From Vibrio sinensis (GTDB lineage Bacteria > Pseudomonadota > Gammaproteobacteria > Enterobacterales > Vibrionaceae): a DNA stretch of 64,000 bases. The position numbers were made by a program, and so were the translations under genes. The stretch is from contig NZ_QVMU01000006.1 of assembly GCF_003605645.1 (NCBI RefSeq), positions 150,326-214,325 on the forward strand, read 5' to 3'. The notes below the pieces were generated by a model. The model had not been told where the DNA came from. It saw only the letters and a list, made by a program, of their open reading frames with translations, and did not search any database. This document shows positions 55,352 to 64,000 of the stretch, piece by piece. The number at the start of each line of letters is the position of its first letter. Position 1 is the first letter of the stretch.

Positions 55352-57277
55352 TTAGTCTGTTGTTTGTGAAATTTGTTTTAGAAAGTCTTGAACTTTACTA
55401 AGGTCTCTCGTTCTTGGAATCGGCGGTAAACTGGCTAAAAACACCCCACCATAATCACGAGTGACAATACGATTATCGCAGATAATCAGCACACCTTTAT
55501 CCTTTTTATCTCGGATCAAGCGCCCAACACCTTGCTTAAGAGTGATCACCGCATCGGGTAATTGAACCTGTGCAAACGGATCCCCACCTTTTAAACGACA
55601 ATCTTCAATGCGAGCCTTTAGCAATGGATCGTCCGGAGCTGTAAAAGGAAGCTTATCGATAATAACACAGCTCAGCGTATCACCTCTAACATCAATGCCC
55701 TCCCAAAAAGCCCCCGTCGCGACCAATAAAGCGTTACCTAGCTCCATGAACTCTGCCAACGTTTTTTGTTTGCTGGTTTCACCTTGCATGAGAACCGGTA
55801 TCGACAATTGCTCACGAAAGCGTTCGCCCAATTCTCGCATCATATTATGTGACGTACATAAAAAGAAACAACGTCCCTGGTTTTGCTCAATTACCGGTCC
55901 TAACATGGAAACCAGTTTATCTGCTAAGCCGGGGCTATTAGGTTCAGGCAAATAACGAGGCACACATAATTGTGCTTGGGTTTGGTAATCAAACGGACTA
56001 GGCAACGAAAATTCTGCTTGCGGCTTTAACCCTAAACGAGCAGTAAAATGGCCAAAATCATCATTAACAGCCAGTGTTGCTGAAGTGAATACCCAAGCAC
56101 CTTGTTTCAGTTCAATTTGTTCATGAAATTTATCCGCCACCGTCAGTGGGGTAATATGCAACGTAAAATGACGCGGCGTTGTATCGAACCAATAAGAATA
56201 ACCGGTAATGGAAACATCGCAGGCTCTCACTATGCGATTTTTAACCGTATTAGCCCGCTCAAAAGCACTATCGAGAATTTGACTACGACCTAGCGCGAGT
56301 TTAAGCACATCGATAGTAAAATCGATGGTTTCCATTAAACGTTCCATCTCTCTAGAGATCGTCGGTGATTTTAACGCTTCACGCCAATTGCCACGAAAAT
56401 TAGTATCACCAAGAATAATGCGTATATCAGAAGCCGTTTGTACTAGCTTTTCGCTCACTTTCTGCAATTGACGCATATCTTTTGCTTCGGTGCGATAACC
56501 AATTTCGATATCTTTTGCCAGCTCTTGTATTTGGCGACTAGAGACTGACTGACCAAAATATTGACTGGCGATATCGGGAAGCTGATGAGCTTCATCGAAA
56601 ATAAATACATCTGCTTCGGGTATTAACTCCCCAAAGCCTGTCTCTTTAATTGCCAAATCTGCGAAAAATAAGTGATGGTTAACGACGACAACATCTGCAT
56701 CCAGTGCTCGCTTTCTCGCTTTCAGAACAAAACAGTCAGTATAACTAGGGCAATCTTTACCTAAGCAATTATCGTTGGTTGAAGTAATAGATGGGATCAC
56801 AGGGCTATCTTCAGCAATCGCATCACACTCGCCTAAGTCCCCTGTTTTAGTCGTAGAAACCCAACTGCGAACTTTAACTAACTGACTCAATAAAGCCGGA
56901 TCAGCTGTATGGCTGTGGCTTTCAAGAATTTGACGGCTTAAACGATCCAAGCAAAGATAATTCGATCGCCCTTTTAATAAAGCAACCTGGCCATAAAAGC
57001 CGAGTGCACTGACCATTAAAGGAAGATCGCGGTGAAAAAGCTGCTCTTGGAGGTTTTTTGAACCTGTACTAATGATCGTTTTCTTACCACTCATTAATGC
57101 CGGAACTAAATAAGCAAAGGTTTTTCCCGTTCCTGTTCCAGCCTCAATAACAAGCTGACTCTGTGTTTCAATCGCTTTTGCTACAGCTTCAGCCATATCA
57201 AGTTGTGCTTGTCTAGGTTGAAATCCGGGAATCGCTTTACCTAGTGCGCCATCCGCAGAGAAAGTTTTCGATATCAT
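55352..57277 (-). CDS. yoaA: DinG-related iron-sulfur DNA helicase YoaA
   Basis: YoaA is an XPD/DinG-type 5'-3' helicase that in E. coli works with HolC at stalled forks. The 641-residue protein has Walker A EAGTGTGKT near residue 45, three of the iron-sulfur cysteines in CLGKDCPSYTDC and an earlier one in NYLCLDRL, the DEAH box (IFDEAHQLPD), and the C-terminal motif VGRLIRDKKDKGV. No LexA box is visible just upstream. In the first 320 bases before the start I see no other gene. Confidence 0.93.
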   Translation of the reverse strand: MISKTFSADGALGKAIPGFQPRQAQLDMAEAVAKAIETQSQLVIEAGTGTGKTFAYLVPALMSGKKTIISTGSKNLQEQLFHRDLPLMVSALGFYGQVALLKGRSNYLCLDRLSRQILESHSHTADPALLSQLVKVRSWVSTTKTGDLGECDAIAEDSPVIPSITSTNDNCLGKDCPSYTDCFVLKARKRALDADVVVVNHHLFFADLAIKETGFGELIPEADVFIFDEAHQLPDIASQYFGQSVSSRQIQELAKDIEIGYRTEAKDMRQLQKVSEKLVQTASDIRIILGDTNFRGNWREALKSPTISREMERLMETIDFTIDVLKLALGRSQILDSAFERANTVKNRIVRACDVSITGYSYWFDTTPRHFTLHITPLTVADKFHEQIELKQGAWVFTSATLAVNDDFGHFTARLGLKPQAEFSLPSPFDYQTQAQLCVPRYLPEPNSPGLADKLVSMLGPVIEQNQGRCFFLCTSHNMMRELGERFREQLSIPVLMQGETSKQKTLAEFMELGNALLVATGAFWEGIDVRGDTLSCVIIDKLPFTAPDDPLLKARIEDCRLKGGDPFAQVQLPDAVITLKQGVGRLIRDKKDKGVLIICDNRIVTRDYGGVFLASLPPIPRTRDLSKVQDFLKQISQTTD

Positions 57278-57600
57278 ACTTATGCTGTGTCAAGAATTAT
57301 GCGCTCATCATATCATTCACCGTCTCTAATGAGCAGAAAAAGCGCCATCAGTAGATATTGTTCTGAACATTCTCAATCTCTCTATGAAAAAGTTCAGTTC
57401 TTCTACGTAACACGCTTCAAATAGCAGGGACACAGTGAAAACTTAATTAAAAAGCCGGCAAATTGGTTTTACGCTGATTAATTGTTGAAACCAATGTGAT
57501 ATTAGTTTAATTGTTAACCTATGGGTGGAATTCCATTCACTTTTCAGAAGCTCTGAAAGTTTCACATTACAAAAACAATAATCATGGAAGTACATTGTAA
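57278..57600. other. Divergent region between yoaA and purU
   Basis: No gene is visible. Near purU a hairpin-like dyad (57539-57561, ACTTTTCAGA and TCTGAAAGT, one bulge) and GTGGAATTCCAT precede the start; they may be regulatory. The remainder holds nothing that I recognise. Confidence 0.45.
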
Positions 57601-58434
57601 ATGGAAAAGAAAATACTACTAACTCATTGCTCCGATGCGCCTGGGCTCATCTCAAAAATAACTAACATTTGTTATAAACATCAACTCAATATCGTTCATA
57701 ATAGTGAGTTCGTTGATTACGCTAGTGGGCACTTTTTCATGCGTACCGAGTTGGAGGGGTATTTTAACGACACCACTTTTCTCGCCGATCTTGATCAAGC
57801 GCTACCCACTCGAGCAAAACGTTCATTGGTCGGTTCAGGCCGCAAAAAAGTCGTCATCTTAGTGACAAAAGAGGCTCACTGCTTAGGTGACATTCTGATG
57901 AAAACCTATGATGGTAGTTTGGATGTCGACATTGCCGCCGTCGTTGGTAACTATGATAAACTGCAAAACCTGACAGAAAAATTTGATATTCCATATCACT
58001 GTGTCAGCCACGATAATCTAACCAGAGAAGAGCACGAAGAGAAACTGCTTGAAGTTATTGATGCTTACCAAGCTGACTACATTGTTCTCGCTAAGTATAT
58101 GCGTGTGCTCACCCCTACATTTGTAGAAAAATATCAGCACAGAATCATCAACATTCATCACAGTTTTCTTCCTGCATTTATTGGGGCAAAACCTTATCAA
58201 CAAGCCTACGATCGTGGAGTCAAAATCATTGGTGCAACGGCTCACTTTGTTACCAACGATCTCGACGAAGGCCCAATCATTAAACAAGATGTTATTCCTG
58301 TCGACCATACATTCAGCGCTGCTGATATGGCGCAAGCCGGGCGCGATGTTGAGAAGAGTGTACTGAGCAAAGCTCTTACAAAAGTGGTTAATGACCATGT
58401 GTTTGTTTATGGGAATAAAACCGTCATTCTTTAA
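57601..58434 (+). CDS. purU: Formyltetrahydrofolate deformylase
   Basis: PurU hydrolyses 10-formyl-THF to formate and THF, balancing one-carbon pools and supplying formate to PurT. The 277-residue protein has an N-terminal ACT domain (ILLTHCSDAPGLISKITNIC) and a formyltransferase-like domain with AKYMRVLTPTFV, INIHHSFLPAFIGAKPY and GATAHFVTNDLDEGPII, which carry the Asn, His and Asp catalytic residues. GGAAG lies 12 bases before the ATG. It is followed by a strong terminator. Confidence 0.96.
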   Translation: MEKKILLTHCSDAPGLISKITNICYKHQLNIVHNSEFVDYASGHFFMRTELEGYFNDTTFLADLDQALPTRAKRSLVGSGRKKVVILVTKEAHCLGDILMKTYDGSLDVDIAAVVGNYDKLQNLTEKFDIPYHCVSHDNLTREEHEEKLLEVIDAYQADYIVLAKYMRVLTPTFVEKYQHRIINIHHSFLPAFIGAKPYQQAYDRGVKIIGATAHFVTNDLDEGPIIKQDVIPVDHTFSAADMAQAGRDVEKSVLSKALTKVVNDHVFVYGNKTVIL

Positions 58435-58436
58435 CT

Positions 58437-58465
58437 AAAAAGACCTCCAATTTGGAGGTCTTTTT
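58437..58465. terminator. Terminator of purU
   Basis: AAAAAGACCTCC, AATTT loop, GGAGGTCTTTTT. The symmetric A/T flanks allow use by fadH from the other side as well. Confidence 0.9.
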
Positions 58466-58510
58466 ACTCATGTCGAGTGATACTTTCAGTATGCGTTCTT
58501 GAAGTTAAAC

Positions 58511-60634
<2,124 letters not shown>

Positions 60635-60758
60635 TCATTCAATGTATATACAGCTATGCTTTAGGTAGAAACTGCGCTATTGCAATGAAAAGCAACCATA
60701 TTGTCATGAATTCTGACAACTTGAGCTAGCGTGATTTTTCGAGTTTCAGTAGGATGTG

Positions 60759-60809
60759 TGGTTCTTGGAACCAACGCGAATGTGTGAGCATCACCTGTGG
60801 CTGTCACAG
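60759..60809 (+). promoter_or_regulatory. Two hairpins in the sppA leader
   Basis: TGGTTC-TTG-GAACCA (60759-60773) and CTGTG-GCTGT-CACAG (60795-60809) precede the ribosome-binding site GGAG at 60811, the second by one base only. The pair could modulate translation or mRNA stability. Confidence 0.4.
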
Positions 60810-60819
60810 CGGAGAAAAA

Positions 60820-62670
60820 ATGAAACGAATATTCAAGTTTATTGGTATGATCTTTAAATGGATCTGGAAATTTATTACCTTTACTCGTCTCGCCTTGGCG
60901 AACCTATTTTTCCTAATTGCAGTCAGTATTATATTTTTCATCTATTCCAGTGCTGAATCACCACTGCCTATAGTCAGTAAACCCTCAGCATTAGTTTTAA
61001 ATATTTCTGGCCCAATCGTCGAACAGACAACTTATGTCAATCCAATAGATTCTTTTACTGGCTCACTATTTGGTCGCGACCTACCAAAAGAGAATACGCT
61101 GTTTAATATTGTCGAAACTATTCGACACGCAAAAACTGACTCACAAATTACAGGGATAGTTTTAGCGCTACGTGATATGCCAGAAACAAATTTAACCAAG
61201 CTTCGTTACATCGCTAAAGCTCTTAATGAATTCAAAGCTTCCGGTAAACCGATCTACGCCGTGGGCGATATGTACAACCAGAGCCAATATTATCTAGCCA
61301 GTTATGCGGATAAAGTCTATTTAGCTCCTGATGGTGCCGTGCTAATTAAAGGCTATAGCGCCTACTCGATGTACTACAAAACACTATTAGAAAAAATCGA
61401 TGTAAATACTCATGTATTTCGTGTCGGTACATATAAATCAGCCATAGAGCCATTCATTCGTGATGATATGTCTGATGAAGCAAAAGAATCGGCCTCTCGT
61501 TGGTTAACCCAATTATGGGGCGCTTATGTTGATGATGTGGCCAGCAATCGCGAAATTAGTGCTGAAACGCTAAACCCTACGATGGACGAGTTCCTTACGT
61601 TATTGAAGTCAACCGGTGGCGACCTCGCTGCTCTGGCTCAAAAATCTGGGTTAGTAGATGAGCTTGCGACGCGCCAACAAGTGCGTGCTGAACTTATCGA
61701 TGTTTTTGGTAGCAACGGTGAAGATAGCTATAACTATGTCGACTTCTATCAATATCGCACGACCATTATTCCAGATTTTAATCTCGACAATGATGATGTG
61801 GCGATTATTGTCGCTAGCGGTGCCATTATGGATGGTATCCAATCTCCAGGAAAAGTAGGGGGCGATTCTACCGCATCGTTACTTCGTCAAGCTCGCAACG
61901 ATGACAAGGTCAAAGCTGTCGTTCTACGAGTAGACAGTCCAGGAGGTAGCGCTTTTGCATCGGAAGTCATCCGTAATGAACTAGATGCATTAAAAGCAGC
62001 AGGAAAACCTGTCGTTGTTTCGATGTCTAGCCTTGCCGCGTCTGGTGGTTATTGGATCTCTATGGATGCGGACGTTATTGTCGCCCAGCCAACAACACTG
62101 ACTGGTTCTATCGGTATTTTCAGCGTAATCACAACTTTTGAGAAAGGACTCAATAAGCTCGGTGTATACAGTGACGGAGTTGGAACCTCACCATTCTCTG
62201 GAATTGGGCTTACAACTGGGCTTTCACAAGGTGCATCAGATGCATTCCAGATGGGCATAGAACATGGCTACCAGCGCTTTATTTCTTTGGTCAGCCAAAG
62301 CCGAGCTATCGGGATGGATAAAATCGATCAAATAGCAGAAGGACGAGTATGGACAGGACAAGATGCTCTTAAACTTGGTTTAGTTGACAAAATGGGCGAT
62401 TTTGATGATGCCATAGCCATCGCCGCTGAACTAGCACAACTCGATAGTTACAATTTGTATTGGGTTGAAGAGCCGCTTCCACCAGCGCAACAATTCATTC
62501 AAGAGTTTATGAATCAAGTCCATATTAGTCTTGGCTTAGATGCAACAACATGGATTCCAACAGCACTACAACCTGTTGCAAGCCAACTAGTTCAAGATGC
62601 GAGCCTACTTGATAGTTTTAACGATCCTAAAGGGCAATACGCTTTCTGTTTGCCCTGCCAAGTTCAGTAA
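60820..62670 (+). CDS. sppA: Signal peptide peptidase SppA, peptidase family S49
   Basis: SppA is an inner-membrane protease that degrades cleaved signal peptides. The 616-residue protein (E. coli: 618) has one N-terminal membrane helix (residues about 20-40), and two S49 repeats. The general-base lysine is Lys206 in RVGTYKSAIEPF in the first repeat; the nucleophile is Ser408 in LAASGGYWISMD in the second, the arrangement known for the E. coli enzyme. I start at ATG 60820, with GGAG 5 bases upstream. The open frame extends 22 codons further up to an ATG at 60754, but that start lacks a ribosome-binding site. Confidence 0.95.
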   Translation: MKRIFKFIGMIFKWIWKFITFTRLALANLFFLIAVSIIFFIYSSAESPLPIVSKPSALVLNISGPIVEQTTYVNPIDSFTGSLFGRDLPKENTLFNIVETIRHAKTDSQITGIVLALRDMPETNLTKLRYIAKALNEFKASGKPIYAVGDMYNQSQYYLASYADKVYLAPDGAVLIKGYSAYSMYYKTLLEKIDVNTHVFRVGTYKSAIEPFIRDDMSDEAKESASRWLTQLWGAYVDDVASNREISAETLNPTMDEFLTLLKSTGGDLAALAQKSGLVDELATRQQVRAELIDVFGSNGEDSYNYVDFYQYRTTIIPDFNLDNDDVAIIVASGAIMDGIQSPGKVGGDSTASLLRQARNDDKVKAVVLRVDSPGGSAFASEVIRNELDALKAAGKPVVVSMSSLAASGGYWISMDADVIVAQPTTLTGSIGIFSVITTFEKGLNKLGVYSDGVGTSPFSGIGLTTGLSQGASDAFQMGIEHGYQRFISLVSQSRAIGMDKIDQIAEGRVWTGQDALKLGLVDKMGDFDDAIAIAAELAQLDSYNLYWVEEPLPPAQQFIQEFMNQVHISLGLDATTWIPTALQPVASQLVQDASLLDSFNDPKGQYAFCLPCQVQ

Positions 62671-62690
62671 ACTTTCTATCACCTAATATA

Positions 62691-62716
62691 AACACGCCCG
62701 ATACACCGGGCGTGTT
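62691..62716 (+). terminator. Terminator of sppA
   Basis: AACACGCCCG and CGGGCGTGTT pair around ATACAC. Only CCTTTCCC follows, so the U-run is weak but the stem is very stable. Confidence 0.75.
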
Positions 62717-62754
62717 CCTTTCCCACTAAGCTAGCGCCATACCTGCACAGGGTA

Positions 62755-62760
62755 TATAAT
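62755..62760 (+). promoter_or_regulatory. Candidate -10 element for ansA
   Basis: A perfect TATAAT lies 42 bases before the ansA ATG. The -35 region is poorly matched, so an activator or another promoter may be involved. Confidence 0.4.
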
Positions 62761-62801
62761 TCCGCCTCCTGTCCTCCCTACAACATTATTGGTTTCTAGC
62801 T

Positions 62802-63818
62802 ATGCCAAGAAAACACATTTATATCGCATATACCGGTGGCACAATCGGCATGCAGAAGTCGCATGATCACGGCTACGTTCCTGTTGCTGGCTTTATGGAA
62901 AAGCAACTAGCGGCAATGCCTGAATTTCATCGCCCAGAAATGCCCGAGTTTACTATTCATGAATACGAACCACTGATCGATTCATCGGATATGACCCCAA
63001 GAGATTGGCAACAAATTGCCGATGACATTCGCGACAATTACGATAAATATGATGGTTTCGTGATTTTACATGGTACCGACACCATGGCTTATACAGCTTC
63101 AGCGTTGTCGTTCATGCTAGAAAACCTTGGAAAACCGGTTATTGTCACAGGCTCCCAAATTCCTTTGGCAGAACTTCGTTCTGATGGTCAGGCTAACTTA
63201 TTAAATGCTCTACATATTGCGGCTAACTATCCGATTAATGAAGTCACTTTGTTTTTCAACAATAAACTAATGCGCGGCAATCGCAGTACCAAATCTCATG
63301 CTGACGGTTTTAATGCATTTACTTCACCTAACCTTCCTCCTCTTTTAGAAGCGGGGATTAATATTCAGGTTAGCAGCAACATCGAAGTCAATGCCAAGCC
63401 CGCTGGGGAGTTTAAAGTCCATACCATTACACCTCAACCAATTGGTGTGATTACAATGTATCCAGGCATTTCGCACGAAGTGATTCGAAATACGTTAATG
63501 CAACCAGTTAATGCAATGATACTACTCACCTTTGGTGTTGGTAATGCACCTCAAAACCCTGAATTGCTATCACATTTAAAAGAAGCATCTCAGCGTGGTG
63601 TACTCGTAGTAAACCTAACACAATGTCTTGCTGGTAAAGTGAATATGGGTGGATATGCTACAGGCTGTGCACTAGCTGAATCCGGTGTAATTAGTGGTTA
63701 TGATATGACGTCAGAAGCGGCTCTCGCAAAACTGCATTTTTTACTAAGCCAAGGGCTCACTTATGAACAAGTAAAAGTAAAAATGCAGCAAGTATTACGT
63801 GGAGAAATGAGTATTTAA
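62802..63818 (+). CDS. ansA: L-asparaginase I, cytoplasmic
   Basis: AnsA hydrolyses L-asparagine to aspartate and ammonia. The 338-residue protein equals E. coli AnsA in length. The two threonine motifs are clear: YTGGTIGMQ near residue 10 and ILHGTDTMAYTASALSF near residue 88, with GSQIPLAELRSDGQAN following. There is no signal peptide, so this is the low-affinity cytoplasmic type and not the periplasmic AnsB. It is flanked by terminators on both sides and thus monocistronic. Confidence 0.95.
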   Translation: MPRKHIYIAYTGGTIGMQKSHDHGYVPVAGFMEKQLAAMPEFHRPEMPEFTIHEYEPLIDSSDMTPRDWQQIADDIRDNYDKYDGFVILHGTDTMAYTASALSFMLENLGKPVIVTGSQIPLAELRSDGQANLLNALHIAANYPINEVTLFFNNKLMRGNRSTKSHADGFNAFTSPNLPPLLEAGINIQVSSNIEVNAKPAGEFKVHTITPQPIGVITMYPGISHEVIRNTLMQPVNAMILLTFGVGNAPQNPELLSHLKEASQRGVLVVNLTQCLAGKVNMGGYATGCALAESGVISGYDMTSEAALAKLHFLLSQGLTYEQVKVKMQQVLRGEMSI

Positions 63819-63854
63819 TCTCTTCATTTCCATTAAAAAGCCGACGTTTACGTT

Positions 63855-63888
63855 AATGCCACTCGCTTAAGAGCGAGTGGCATTTTTA
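63855..63888 (+). terminator. Terminator of ansA
   Basis: A perfect 13-bp stem (63855-63867 with 63872-63884, loop TAAG) is followed by TTTT. Confidence 0.9.
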
Positions 63889-64000
63889 TCTCTAGAGCGT
63901 GAGGGGTATTTTTGCGCTTTTTTTAGCACAGCTCTGGGGTAAGGCTTTCTTTTTCTCTTTTTAGGAAGTATTAGCCGTTTGCCATTGTCCCTCAACTCTT
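63889..64000. other. Window end, nothing recognised
   Basis: The last 112 bases contain no open frame of note or recognisable RNA; the next gene lies beyond the window. Confidence 0.5.

Noticed and set aside
63889..64000. Possible start of an rRNA or next gene at the window end
   Set aside because: The last bases do not match any rRNA segment I know and the short frames stop at once.

Overview
The window is ordinary chromosomal DNA from a gammaproteobacterium, almost certainly a Vibrio. The evidence is a low-to-middling GC content, gene order matching enterobacterial and Vibrio core blocks (menFDHBCE; rne-rluC-yceF-yceD-rpmF-plsX-fabHDG-acpP-fabF-pabC-mltG-tmk-holB-tatD-ptsG; yoaA-tsaB-slp-fadD-rnd), a rhombosortase gene, and short dispersed repeats with TATACCCAAG-type ends that are common between Vibrio genes. 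I cannot name the species. I see no rRNA, tRNA, CRISPR array, insertion sequence, prophage or plasmid gene.

Layout. 1-2.4 kb: the 3' part of an MFS/acyltransferase fusion and a YeiH-type exporter. 2.2-9.6 kb (minus): the complete menaquinone operon menF-D-H-B-C-E, with a 51-codon membrane-protein ORF after menE. 9.8-13.1 kb (plus): alaA, then yfbR and a dGTPase-like HD hydrolase, two enzymes acting on deoxynucleotides. 13.4-17.5 kb: an NlpC/P60 lipoprotein, tapT and rhombosortase divergent from starts only 3 nt apart, the SohB protease, and a YciK-like SDR. 17.6-22.9 kb: the SOS mutagenesis cassette imuA-imuB-dnaE2 behind a LexA box. 23-31.1 kb: cheV, mlc divergent from pykA, a patatin lipase, a 29-residue YnhF-like peptide, a small envelope protein and ptsG. 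31.6-47.7 kb: tatD-holB-tmk-mltG-pabC, the fab cluster with plsX, rpmF and yceD, then maf, rluC and rne. 48-57.3 kb: a SulP transporter, rnd, fadD, an alpha/beta hydrolase, a Slp lipoprotein, an unknown 100-aa protein, tsaB and yoaA. 57.6-64 kb: purU, fadH, sppA and ansA.

How the parts connect. The men genes make menaquinone for anaerobic respiration. The fab block feeds phospholipid synthesis, while fadD and fadH serve fatty-acid degradation; fadH carries a near-consensus FadR operator. Mlc lies 4 kb from ptsG, the glucose transporter that Mlc homologues repress, and next to pykA, so a glucose-uptake and glycolysis theme runs through 24-31 kb. The SOS cassette and YoaA belong to DNA repair or damage tolerance.

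I did not find a clearly new multi-gene system. The items most worth a second look are small or regulatory: two predicted almost leaderless genes (imuA and yceD), the abutting divergent starts of tapT and rrtA, a 26-bp near-perfect palindrome before yfbR, a hairpin that may gate the 51-codon ORF after menE, the two families of dispersed inverted repeats, and repeated motifs in the RNase E tail. All coordinates and motifs were read by eye. Family assignments rest on remembered family features, not on searches.
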